Origin: an uncultured Oscillospiraceae bacterium
Lineage (GTDB): Bacteria; Bacillota; Clostridia; Oscillospirales; Oscillospiraceae
NCBI GenBank assembly: GCA_934593275.1
Contig: CAKTQE010000003.1
Location: forward strand, 1-64,000
Direction of reading: 5' to 3'
Length of the DNA stretch: 64,000 nt
In this document: positions 16,391 to 25,084 of the stretch, one piece after another
Position numbering within the stretch: the first letter of the stretch is position 1
How the letters are laid out: every line of letters begins with the position of its first letter
The notes under the pieces: generated by a model
Told to the model about the DNA's origin: nothing
What the model saw: the letters and a program-made list of their open reading frames with translations, nothing else
Database searches by the model: none
Position numbers and translations under genes: made by a program

Positions 16391-17383
16391 TTATTCCAGG
16401 GAAATCTTGTCGATCAGCTGTAGTTCTTCCTCTGTAAAGGGGGCGCAGGAGAGGGCTTTTACGTTGTCCAGGATTTGCTGGGGCTTGGAAGCACCAATCA
16501 GAACGCTGGTTACTTCCTTTTGCCGCAGCAGCCAGCCCAGGGACATCTGGGCGAGACTTTCCCCACGCTGGGCGGCCAGGTCGTTCAGGCGGCGAATTTG
16601 CTCCATCCGGTGGGGGGCCAGGGTGGCTTCTTTCAGGTATCGGCCATCGGTGCGGATGCGGCTGTCGGCGGGGATGCCGTTTAAGTACCGGTCCGTCAGC
16701 TGGCCCTGGGCCAGGGGGCTAAAGGTGATCAGGCCCTTGTGCAGTTCCCGGGCGGCATCTTTCAGGCCGTTTTGCTCAATGGTCCGGTCAAAAATGGAAT
16801 ACCGGTTCTGATTGATGACAAAGGGGCAGTTCAGTTCTTTCAAAATCGCCGCGGCCCGCCGGAGATTTTCTCCGTTGTAGTTGGAAAGACCGGCATAAAT
16901 GGCCTTGCCCTGGTGTACGGCGGTGGCCAGGGCACCCATGGTTTCTTCCAGAGGGGTATCGGGGTCCATCCGGTGGTGGTAGAAAATATCCACATATTCT
17001 AGACCCATGCGGCGTAGGCTCTGGTCCAGGCTGGAGAGCATGTGCTTCCGGCTGCCCCACTCCCCGTAGGGTCCATCCCACATCAGGTATCCTGCCTTGG
17101 TGGTGATCACCAGTTCGTCCCGGTAGACGCCCAAATCCTCTTTGAGAATCCGGCCAAAGTTCTTTTCCGCGCTGCCCGGTTGGGGGCCGTAGTTGTTGGC
17201 CAGGTCAAATTGGGTGATGCCCTGGTCAAAGGCGGTGAAGCACAGCTGCTTCATGTTTTCAAAATTGGCGGTGTCCCCAAAGTTGTGCCACAGGCCCAAG
17301 GATACTTTCGGCAGCATCAGGCCGCTGTTTCCGCAGCGGTTATATTCCATGGCGGTGTATCGGTCTTTGGATGCCATATACAT
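16391..17383 (-). CDS. Aldo-keto reductase, YghZ / glyceraldehyde-3-phosphate reductase type
   Basis: 330 residues, AKR14-like. It has the catalytic-tetrad regions: Asp and Tyr in the DLANNYGPQPGSAEKNFG segment, Lys in TTKAGYLMW, and His in DIFYHHRMDP. The C-terminal NADPH-binding loop is present as VTSVLIGASKPQQI. Members reduce aldehydes such as L-glyceraldehyde 3-phosphate or methylglyoxal with NADPH. The start at 17383 is chosen for GGGAGGGATTTACC; the longer frame to 17419 lacks a site. It converges on the sugar operon and shares its terminator; a link to that pathway is possible but not shown. Confidence 0.93.
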   Translation of the reverse strand: MYMASKDRYTAMEYNRCGNSGLMLPKVSLGLWHNFGDTANFENMKQLCFTAFDQGITQFDLANNYGPQPGSAEKNFGRILKEDLGVYRDELVITTKAGYLMWDGPYGEWGSRKHMLSSLDQSLRRMGLEYVDIFYHHRMDPDTPLEETMGALATAVHQGKAIYAGLSNYNGENLRRAAAILKELNCPFVINQNRYSIFDRTIEQNGLKDAARELHKGLITFSPLAQGQLTDRYLNGIPADSRIRTDGRYLKEATLAPHRMEQIRRLNDLAAQRGESLAQMSLGWLLRQKEVTSVLIGASKPQQILDNVKALSCAPFTEEELQLIDKISLE

Positions 17384-17464
17384 GGTAAATCCCTCCCAAG
17401 GGTAAAGAAGTGAAACCAAAATCGGTTTTCTTGATTATACCACGGATGCACCCCTTTTTTCAAT

Positions 17465-17509
17465 AAAAAACAGCAGCCCCCGGAAAAATCCGGAACGGGG
17501 CTGCTGTTT
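17465..17509 (-). terminator. Terminator of the adhesin transcript
   Basis: Minus strand: AAACAGCAGCCCC (17509-17497) pairs with GGGGCTGCTGTTT (17480-17468), followed by TTTATT. It lies about 70 bases after the adhesin stop. Confidence 0.88.
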
Positions 17510-17580
17510 TGTGTTGGGGTCAGCCGCAATGCTGCCTTAAGGCAAAAAGGGGGCGCAGCAGAGGAAGAAGAAAAGGGAAG

Positions 17581-20500
17581 CTATGTTTCGTGGTTTTCTT
17601 TCCTTTTTCGTTTCCGGTTCTCCCGGCCCGTCAGCATGCACCCGGCCAAAAGTGCTGCGGCGGCTCCGGAAATCCGGTAAAGGCCGGTTCCCACCCCGCC
17701 GGTCTGGGGCAGCTCCCGGTAGTTCATGCGGTTGGTGACGGCAATGGAGCCTGTGGAGGTTTCTTTCGTGACCTGGATTGTTTGCCCTTGGTCATAGTTT
17801 ACCACAAAGGGAATTCCGCTGACGGTGGCAGTCCCTCCCGGTTCGATGGGATTTCCCTTGTCGTCCAGTTCAAAGACGTAGTAGTTTGTGTTCAGGTCTA
17901 CGTTTTTGAATTTGGCTTCACCGGTTGGCGTTCCAAAGGCGTAGGTCACAGAGGTTTTCTGTACCTGGTTCGTGCCATCGGCATCTGTATACAGCCCGAA
18001 ATTGTACGTTCCGTTGAGGACTCCACCAAGGGCAGTGCCATCGGCTTTGGCGAATTTCTTTTCCACTGTGACCGCACCCTTGTGGTTGTAGGCGGGGTAT
18101 GTGTAGGTGGAGGAATAGTGAATCGTTACGCCGAGTTCTGTATAGCTGGTGTAGTCAGGGTAGATATCCCCAACTTTTTTTGCAAATAGAATATATTTCT
18201 CTTTGCTATCCAGTACATAGCCCTTGGGTGCTGTGGTCTCCTGAACTTTATAGACCTTGTTATATTCCAGATGTGGTGCGCTTTCTCCAAAGGTCAGTGT
18301 ACCGTCCTGGTCGGTCGTCTCTGTTTGTGGCGTGAAATCTGTTTTCTCAATCAGTTTGCCGGAAGTAGTATCCAACTCCATTTCCGTCAGCTTAAATTTT
18401 GCATCCGCAAGCTTTGTTTGTGTATTGTACTGATCCAGCTTGAGAATTTTGATTTTCGGGGTGGTATCGCCACCGGCGGTACCGCCCACACTGTAAGAGA
18501 ACTTTTCATCCTTTACGGAACTGCCACCCGTTGTGGCATACCCCTCCCAGTGGGCGTTGTTGGTAACGGTGACGGTTTTCCCTGGGGGCGCGTTGACGGA
18601 GGCGGTGTAAGTAATGGTCAGGGGCTGGTTATCCGGTAGGTCGATGCGCAGCGTTTGCTTTCCATCAGCTGCCGTTTCCACAGAGGATGTCCAGGTGACA
18701 GCCGTTTCCGGGGAATTTTTATTCGTCACCTTAATGGATTCCGTGTCAATGGTCAGACCGGTTCCCAGTTCATCCACCAGGGTGATGGTATCGTTTTTGT
18801 CCCCGGGCATCAGGTCAATGCCGTTTTCGTTGACGGTAATGACGAAAGGATAGGTTGCACCGGAAAGACCGGTGGTTTCTCCCTTTTTCTTGCTCATCGT
18901 GGATACGGACAGCGTTACCGGGCTTCCATCCGTATCCAGCACCTGGCCATTAAGGGTAGAAAGCTTGACCTGATTGTTAAAGGTTCCTGTTTGCCCGCCC
19001 TGCAATACGTCCTTGTCCACCAACTTGCAGACGATTTGTAGTTCTACGGCGTACTGGTCCTCTTCGCCACCGGCTACCAGGTTGGAGACCTCCATGATGG
19101 CGGTTTGGCCCTTGACATAGTAATAATTCGTGTGCCGTCCGGTGTTGTTTCCCTCGGAAGGATTTGTTACTTCTTTCCAATCCGAACCATGGACGGAAAT
19201 CTGGGTCATTTCTGAGTTCGGGTATCCGCTAAGTTTTTGCCCATACCAGTACATCCGGATATAGGCGATCTCCATCCCATCAGGAACGGTTTCCTCCACC
19301 TGGTAATTTCCGCTCAGTGTACCCGCATGGTTCAGATGGATCAGCCAGCCAACATATTCTCCCGGTTGATTCTTCAGCAAGGTAGCATCATAATCCGCCC
19401 GTTTCGTTGTGTTTTCACTGGTTGTGCGGATAATTTTGAGTTTAGACCCGTCAAAGGTGAACACATCCGCCAGTTCCTTAAAGATGGAGCCTTTGCCATA
19501 GATGGTCTGGCTGGCCGGGCTGCCCTCAACCCAGTTGCCGTCCTCAAAGGAATACTGGAACCTGTTCTGATAGGTGAATACATGCCGCTTCTCTGTGGGT
19601 AATTCTGTTGGCTGAGTTTTTACCAGGATATAGAGGGACTGGTTGCCAAGCTCTATACGCTCTTTGAGTGTCACGGTGCTGTTATTTGTGACGGTGTATT
19701 TTGTAGCATCTACCGGGGCCAGCTGTTTTTCCATCACATCGGAAAGGGTGGTGCAGTCCGTAAAGCTTAAATCATTAGGCCCTGTATACACCCCAACCAG
19801 AGAGCCGTCAGTCAGGCCGTGGCCCTTGAGACCATCCCCGGTGCCGGGGATGTCCTGGATGTCAAAGCCCTCCGGCAGCGCGGTTCCGCTGACCTGAATG
19901 ACCCAGTAGAGGAAGCCCTGGGTGTCCTGGGCCGTGGGGGCCTCGTAGAATAGGGCCTGTTTTGTGGCACCGAAGCTGCTGTCTTTGGAGACGGTTGCTT
20001 CTGCTTTGGAACTGATACTGATATTTTGATATTTCTTACCATGATAAACGACATCACCGCTGAGCGTAAAGGTATTCTCCACCTTAATAGAGCCGGTAGA
20101 AACAGACTTTGCATAGTAGGTCAGACGGTAGGCACGATTGGTCTCCTGAGAAAAGCGGCTGGGAGTGAAAGAGAATTCCTGCTTCCCGTCTATTTTGACC
20201 CAGAATGTTTCGGTTGGTTTTTGGGTATTGAACCAGCTCAAGGCATCGGTGTCACTTGCGTTGGATTTGGGCTGGTTGGTGCCACTTGCGCCGGAACCGG
20301 GCTTGGGGGTGTTAATTTTGTAAGCATCCACCCGCACATAACCCACAAATTGCATAAGGGTACTGTCCAGTCTATCCGTCAGCGTGGCACCGGACACATC
20401 CCAGTCCCCGGCCTCGTTGACCAATACCTGGTATTGCTGACTGCCTTTGGGAACGGTGAAGCTGGTTGGGTTAGTTCCATCCGCGCTATCATAGACCGTT

Positions 20501-23151
20501 CCGGGAGTCATTTGAATAGTCCTATCTTCCGCTACCGGCGATCCTGCAATCTTCCGAGTCCAGGCTTTGCGGTCGATTGTTTTCTCGACAAACCACCGTT
20601 GCCCATCCATTATTATTGGTTTTTGGTTTTCATCAACCCAATAGATTTGTACTCTGTTTTTAATGATTTCGGGATTATTCCCCGCCACAGTGAAGAATCC
20701 CGGCTCTACCACAACGGTGTAAACCAGAGTGCGACTCTCGTTGGGTTGGAGCGGGCCGACATGGTATTCAAAGGCACCGTTGGGTTTGCCATCGGCAATC
20801 TTATTGTCGTTGAACGTTAATTGTCCGGATGGTGCTGCTGTGTATAGCTCACCAAGATCCGTTCCATTACGTTTATCACCCTGGTAAAGCTTAAAACTAT
20901 CTGTTTTGTAGTAAATGTGCTTTCGGAGTTCTTGACTTGTGCAGATACCATCGCCAAGCACCGAATTATCCAGGGAATCCTTGATCAATACATCCCTCAG
21001 AGGATAGTAGCCATCACCTGCTGTTACCCACACATAGTAGGTGATTTCCAAATCGCCGCTCTCTGTTGTTACGATGTCACCCAAAACGCCCTTTTCTAGA
21101 GTGGCTGTTCTTTCTGGATTAAAGTTTGCGGTAGAATTGCTCCGTTCATACTCCTTGGAATAAACCGTGGCGGTATTCTGAATATTCTCCTTTGGCTGGC
21201 CGCCGGTATAGCCCTCCTTTAACTTGACCTTATAGGTAAGGGTTTTTGTTGTATTGGGGGCCATATCGCCAATCGTCCAGGTCGTGGTTTTATTCGTATT
21301 ATTGGTTGCGACAGTAATCCCGTTTTCGTCCGTCACGACATAGGAATCCACCCACTTTTTTCCATCCCCAAAAGTATCTTTAACCGTTACCTCCGGACAG
21401 CCGTCTTTCTTCGTAGTGACTGTAATTTTGTATTCCAGGTAGTCGTTCCCGTCTTCGTCTTGGGTGACTTTCGGCTCGACTGTTTTTGTAATAGTAACAT
21501 CACCATACTGGGCAAGCAAATCCCCTTTAAAGTTTACGGTAAAACTAACATCACCGATTTGGATGATTTTGTTTCCACCACCGGGAATCTCAGTCAAATT
21601 CACCATGGCCTGTACATAGAAATCGCCGCCAATGACATGTTTATCATTAGCCTGTTGCTGCCTTAGCCATTCTTCCTTAAATGTGACCGTTGCGGTCTGC
21701 CCGGACGCAACAATGGTGCCAATGACGTTGTTGTCCCTATCGTGAATATAGCCATTGTCATGGGCATCCCGAAAATAATCCGGCAGGGTATAGCTCAGCT
21801 GCCTTCCGGCATTCAAAAGGGCAGCAATCGGCACTCCCTCATATTTGACAGTCAGCTTAAACTCCGCATTACCAGGGATGTCCGTTGCGTCTTGATCCTG
21901 TGTATTCTTCCAAGTTCCATCAGAGGTTTTATATTTCAGCGTGGTTCCATCTGCTTGTATGAACCGATCAACAACCACCGGCCCGGTACTCCCGTCCCGG
22001 TCCTCCAATACGGCCTCGTCCTCCTCCAGCGTCAGGGGCATGATGCCGTAGGGGTCAACCGCGGCGTAGGCCTGGCCCAGTACCGGCAGACCGGAGGGGG
22101 TGGATTCAGGCAGGGGCGTCTCCGGGTTCCGGGATTCTTCCGTGGGTTCCGTTTCCTGGGTTTCCTCGGTGGCTTCCGTGGCTTCCGTCTCCTGGGTTTC
22201 TTCCGTAGCGTCCCGGGCGGGGGTGCAGCGGTCGTCATGGGTGTGTTCTTCCAGCGGGCAGACAAGCTGCCACTGGCCGTAGCACTGTGGCCCGTGTTCG
22301 TGGGTTTCGTCGGCACAGGTCAATTCATCTGTGTCCACCGGGATTTCCTGGGTCACGAAGCATTCTTCCCCGTGCTGGTGATGCAAAACTTGCAGCATCC
22401 CGCAGACCTGTTGGCCGTTCTCGTCATAGCAGTTGCCGGTGTGCCGGTGGAGAATGATTTCCGGCTTCCGGCAGACCAGCACCGGGGTCTCCTCCTGGGT
22501 GCAGGCAAGCTCCTGTTCCCAGGCGTAGCATTCTTCTCCATGGGTGTGGTCGCCCTCTTCTCCGCAGGTCTGCTCCCGGTCAACCCGGTAGCATTCTTTC
22601 CCGTGGGTGTGGTCGGGGCTTTCCTCCTGGCCGCAGACCGTCTCCTGGGTCTCGGCCCAGCAGCTTTCCGTATGTACATGCTTGTGGCAAATCAGGGGGC
22701 CTTGTACCTGGGTGTAGCAGTCCGCCCCATGGCTGTGGCCGGGGGCATAGCAGCCCTCGTCATGGCTGTGGGCCTTGATTTCCGGCAGGGTGCAGCGCAG
22801 ATTCCCGGAGCCGTCATAGCAGCATTCCTCATGGACGTGTACCAGAAAATCGGCATAGCCGCAGACCAGATTGTGATGTTCGTCATAGCAGCTGTCTGTG
22901 TGCTGATGGATTTGGGCAGCGCAGGAGAGAGTGGTCTCCTGCCGCGCCGTTACCTGGGTGTAGCATTCCGGGCCATGGGTATGCTCCGGGATGGGGCAGC
23001 CCTTTTCCAGGGTGATGGCCGGGAGGATCAGGGCATAGGTGGTGCAAAATACCACCAGGGCGCAAAGAGCCGTGGCGATTTTTTGCCACCGTTTCCGGTT
23101 TTGCCGCTTTTTCATTGTTTCTTCCAAGTCCAGCCAAGGCTCTTGTGTCAT
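17581..23151 (-). CDS. Giant LPXTG cell-wall adhesin with N-terminal His/Cys repeat array
   Basis: 1856 residues. A basic start and membrane-type signal (about 23-45) end in the ALILPAITLEKG motif common to Firmicute pilin-like proteins. Residues 57-309 contain twelve copies of H-x-H-x3-C, each usually followed by a second Cys 8-15 residues later. An acidic Thr/Glu linker (314-345) follows. The long middle part has many beta-sandwich modules resembling DUF11, CNA-B/SpaA and Spy0128 pilin domains (for example DAKFKLTEMELD and VYKVQETTAPKGYVL). The sortase signal LPQTGG starts at 1814, followed by a hydrophobic helix and RKRKRK tail. It should be covalently wall-anchored. AGGAGGTG before the ATG overlaps the upstream signal-peptidase stop, so the genes are coupled. 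Confidence 0.92.
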   Translation of the reverse strand: MTQEPWLDLEETMKKRQNRKRWQKIATALCALVVFCTTYALILPAITLEKGCPIPEHTHGPECYTQVTARQETTLSCAAQIHQHTDSCYDEHHNLVCGYADFLVHVHEECCYDGSGNLRCTLPEIKAHSHDEGCYAPGHSHGADCYTQVQGPLICHKHVHTESCWAETQETVCGQEESPDHTHGKECYRVDREQTCGEEGDHTHGEECYAWEQELACTQEETPVLVCRKPEIILHRHTGNCYDENGQQVCGMLQVLHHQHGEECFVTQEIPVDTDELTCADETHEHGPQCYGQWQLVCPLEEHTHDDRCTPARDATEETQETEATEATEETQETEPTEESRNPETPLPESTPSGLPVLGQAYAAVDPYGIMPLTLEEDEAVLEDRDGSTGPVVVDRFIQADGTTLKYKTSDGTWKNTQDQDATDIPGNAEFKLTVKYEGVPIAALLNAGRQLSYTLPDYFRDAHDNGYIHDRDNNVIGTIVASGQTATVTFKEEWLRQQQANDKHVIGGDFYVQAMVNLTEIPGGGNKIIQIGDVSFTVNFKGDLLAQYGDVTITKTVEPKVTQDEDGNDYLEYKITVTTKKDGCPEVTVKDTFGDGKKWVDSYVVTDENGITVATNNTNKTTTWTIGDMAPNTTKTLTYKVKLKEGYTGGQPKENIQNTATVYSKEYERSNSTANFNPERTATLEKGVLGDIVTTESGDLEITYYVWVTAGDGYYPLRDVLIKDSLDNSVLGDGICTSQELRKHIYYKTDSFKLYQGDKRNGTDLGELYTAAPSGQLTFNDNKIADGKPNGAFEYHVGPLQPNESRTLVYTVVVEPGFFTVAGNNPEIIKNRVQIYWVDENQKPIIMDGQRWFVEKTIDRKAWTRKIAGSPVAEDRTIQMTPGTVYDSADGTNPTSFTVPKGSQQYQVLVNEAGDWDVSGATLTDRLDSTLMQFVGYVRVDAYKINTPKPGSGASGTNQPKSNASDTDALSWFNTQKPTETFWVKIDGKQEFSFTPSRFSQETNRAYRLTYYAKSVSTGSIKVENTFTLSGDVVYHGKKYQNISISSKAEATVSKDSSFGATKQALFYEAPTAQDTQGFLYWVIQVSGTALPEGFDIQDIPGTGDGLKGHGLTDGSLVGVYTGPNDLSFTDCTTLSDVMEKQLAPVDATKYTVTNNSTVTLKERIELGNQSLYILVKTQPTELPTEKRHVFTYQNRFQYSFEDGNWVEGSPASQTIYGKGSIFKELADVFTFDGSKLKIIRTTSENTTKRADYDATLLKNQPGEYVGWLIHLNHAGTLSGNYQVEETVPDGMEIAYIRMYWYGQKLSGYPNSEMTQISVHGSDWKEVTNPSEGNNTGRHTNYYYVKGQTAIMEVSNLVAGGEEDQYAVELQIVCKLVDKDVLQGGQTGTFNNQVKLSTLNGQVLDTDGSPVTLSVSTMSKKKGETTGLSGATYPFVITVNENGIDLMPGDKNDTITLVDELGTGLTIDTESIKVTNKNSPETAVTWTSSVETAADGKQTLRIDLPDNQPLTITYTASVNAPPGKTVTVTNNAHWEGYATTGGSSVKDEKFSYSVGGTAGGDTTPKIKILKLDQYNTQTKLADAKFKLTEMELDTTSGKLIEKTDFTPQTETTDQDGTLTFGESAPHLEYNKVYKVQETTAPKGYVLDSKEKYILFAKKVGDIYPDYTSYTELGVTIHYSSTYTYPAYNHKGAVTVEKKFAKADGTALGGVLNGTYNFGLYTDADGTNQVQKTSVTYAFGTPTGEAKFKNVDLNTNYYVFELDDKGNPIEPGGTATVSGIPFVVNYDQGQTIQVTKETSTGSIAVTNRMNYRELPQTGGVGTGLYRISGAAAALLAGCMLTGRENRKRKRKENHET

Positions 23152-23164
23152 TCCCGTTCACCTC

Positions 23165-23752
23165 CTAGTGCAGTGTCCCCAGGTCCGCCAGAGGCCAGAC
23201 CCGAAACACGATTTTTCCCACGATTTGCTCCTGGGATACGCAGCCGATTTCTTTATGCCGGGAGTCCACCGAGGTGGACCGATGGTCGCCCATGCAGAAG
23301 TACCGGTTATCCGGCACCTGATAGGGCAAATCAATATTGGCATCGCCAAAGGCTTTTTCCGTCAGATAAGGCTCAGCCAGCCGCCGCCCGTCAATGGAGA
23401 CGTTGCCCTCCTCGTCAATATCCACCGTCTCCCCAGGGCCGGCGATGACCCGCTTTACAAGGATTTTATTGCCGATGTAAAACGCCACCAGATCTCCCTG
23501 GTGAAAATCCGCCCCCTTTAGGGATACCACAATATCCCCCTCGTTTAAGGTCGGGGTCATGGAAGCACCGTAAATTTGCAGCACCGGCATCCAGACCGTG
23601 GCAACCAATACCGCCACCGCCGCCACCACCACCAGGGAATAGACGGTGCTGCGCAAAACGCTGCGGTAACGGGACCGGTAATGAATCCGGTTCCGCTCTG
23701 CCTCGATTTGTTCCAGAGAGGGGATCTCCGGTGGTAATTCCGTTCGTCTCAT
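23165..23752 (-). CDS. Signal peptidase I, adhesin-linked
   Basis: 195 residues. One N-terminal membrane helix (about 36-56) is followed by the Ser/Lys dyad: Ser64 in YGASMTP and Lys100 in VKRVIAGPGE. The later boxes D and E are present (FCMGDHRSTSVDSR). It should remove signal peptides outside the membrane. Its stop codon lies inside the ribosome site of the adhesin gene, so the pair forms an operon, as in pilus loci where a dedicated signal peptidase serves one substrate. No sortase is found nearby, so anchoring must rely on a sortase elsewhere. The start is preceded by GAAAGGACGAAACC. Confidence 0.94.
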   Translation of the reverse strand: MRRTELPPEIPSLEQIEAERNRIHYRSRYRSVLRSTVYSLVVVAAVAVLVATVWMPVLQIYGASMTPTLNEGDIVVSLKGADFHQGDLVAFYIGNKILVKRVIAGPGETVDIDEEGNVSIDGRRLAEPYLTEKAFGDANIDLPYQVPDNRYFCMGDHRSTSVDSRHKEIGCVSQEQIVGKIVFRVWPLADLGTLH

Positions 23753-24168
23753 GGTTTCGTCCTTTCGTTTCTTCCCGGTAAACAGCAGCCCCCATGGCTC
23801 CCACAGGGTACAATGGGGCTATTTTTTCTTATGGTATCATATTGGTTACAATTTTGCAACTATTTTTCAGCACTTTCCCCATAGTTTTTTTATGGACCAA
23901 CCCTGCGTATCGGTAAAAATACAAAGAAAAAATAAATATGGATAAAAATGGAAAAAGAGGGGCTGTAAAAATAACCAGCGGTTTCTTTTGGACAGGTAGA
24001 TCTATGAGCTTTCGGCCAGTAAAGGAATCTGATTGCAAACCGTCTCTTTTTGGGGCGGTAATCTCTATTACGCAATGGATGCACCGGTTTTATGACGTTT
24101 CTCGTAACTATTGACAAAATCACCAAATGCCAACCCTGGAATTTGTATGCAATTTGACGAAATCGGCG
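23753..24168. other. Intergenic region between divergent operons
   Basis: About 415 AT-rich bases without a convincing ORF. Near 23781-23826, AACAGCAGCCCCCATGG and CAATGGGGCTATTTTTT form a terminator-like hairpin on the plus strand, lying in the leader of the minus-strand signal peptidase gene. The 13-mer AACAGCAGCCCCC also occurs at 17469-17481 beyond the other end of the adhesin operon. I found no clear -35/-10 pair for the minus strand; a TATGAT at about 23834-23839 (minus) is a possible -10. The rest, 23850-24168, shows nothing I can name. Confidence 0.4.
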
Positions 24169-24197
24169 TTGAAAAAAATGGAAACTTATAGTATGAT
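24169..24197 (+). promoter_or_regulatory. Promoter of the CooC/dehydratase operon
   Basis: TTGAAA (24169-24174), 17-base spacer, TATGAT (24192-24197), 40 bases before the ATG of the first gene. It appears to be the only promoter for seven genes. Confidence 0.7.
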
Positions 24198-24237
24198 ATT
24201 GATAAAAAGAGAGCGAAAGGAGGAAAGAAGCGTTTCT

Positions 24238-25008
24238 ATGAGCAAAGCCATCATTACTGTCGCAGGAAAGGGCGGTGTCGGTAAGACATCCATTTCTGCG
24301 GCAATTGTTCGTCAATTGGTAAAAGCCCATCCGGAGGACCGGATTCTGGCCATTGACGCCGACCCTGCCGTGGGTCTTGCCACGGCCCTGGGGGTGGAGG
24401 TGGGAACCACGGTGGACGATATCCGGAAAGCCATCACCCAGGCCGGGCAGGAGGAACGGGACAAGCGTCGGGCCAAGGCCATGCTGGGGGAGGTCAAATT
24501 CCGGCTGTTTGATGCCATGGTGGAGACCAACGGATTTGCCTTTATCGCCGTAGGCCGCCCGGAGGCTGCGGGCTGCTACTGCGGGATCAACGCCTACCTC
24601 AAAGAGGTCATCAGCATGATGAGCGAGGAGTTTGATTACGTGGTGATCGACGGGGAAGCCGGTATTGAGCAGGTCAACCGCCGGGTCATGGAAAAGGTGA
24701 GCCATATGCTCCTGGTCAGCGACCCCAGCAAAAAGGGGACCACGGTGATCAAAACCATCAAAAAGGTGGCCGATGAACTGGTGATGTATGAGAAAATCGG
24801 GGTCATCATCAATCGGCTGGGGGAAGAAAGCCAGAAGCAGTATATTGATACGGGAGACCTACCCATCCTTGCCTACATCCCGGAGGACAAGGCCCTACAG
24901 ATGGCGGATATAAAGGGCGAAAGCGTTCTGAATTTGCCGGATGATTCCCATTTGGTGGGCGGTGTCCAACAGGCGTTGGAACAAATCGGTATTTTGAGGA
25001 AACTCTGA
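24238..25008 (+). CDS. CooC-like nucleotide-binding maturation ATPase
   Basis: 256 residues of the MinD/ParA/CooC class. A deviant P-loop GKGGVGKTS begins at residue 10, ADPAVGLATALGVE follows switch I, and VIDGEAGIEQVNRR is the switch II region typical of CooC. A CYCG pair near residue 121 could be the metal-binding CxC of CooC proteins. In other organisms CooC delivers nickel to carbon monoxide dehydrogenase. Here no CODH is present and the next genes encode a dehydratase-type Fe-S system, so it may mature that system or the Cys-rich protein at 28870. The start at 24238 has AAAGGAGGAAAG; a frame opening at 24127 has no site. Confidence 0.88.
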   Translation: MSKAIITVAGKGGVGKTSISAAIVRQLVKAHPEDRILAIDADPAVGLATALGVEVGTTVDDIRKAITQAGQEERDKRRAKAMLGEVKFRLFDAMVETNGFAFIAVGRPEAAGCYCGINAYLKEVISMMSEEFDYVVIDGEAGIEQVNRRVMEKVSHMLLVSDPSKKGTTVIKTIKKVADELVMYEKIGVIINRLGEESQKQYIDTGDLPILAYIPEDKALQMADIKGESVLNLPDDSHLVGGVQQALEQIGILRKL

Positions 25009-25084
25009 AAAATCGTCTGGGGCTGGACAGCGGCTCTTGCCGATCGAATCAGAGCTTCCTTATCATTTTGAAAGAGGTGAAACG

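Noticed and set aside
22030..22990. Repeat-like, His-rich region considered as a CRISPR-like array
   Set aside because: The repeats are irregular, translate in frame into the HxHx3C units of the adhesin and have no constant spacer length.
21742..23448. A 568-codon open frame on the plus strand opposite the adhesin
   Set aside because: It is the mirror of the GC-rich, repeat-bearing adhesin gene; it has no ribosome site, no recognisable motif and crosses the adhesin-signal peptidase junction.
24127..24237. N-terminal extension of the CooC-like protein
   Set aside because: The in-frame ATG at 24127 lies upstream of the predicted promoter, and the strong ribosome site is just before 24238.
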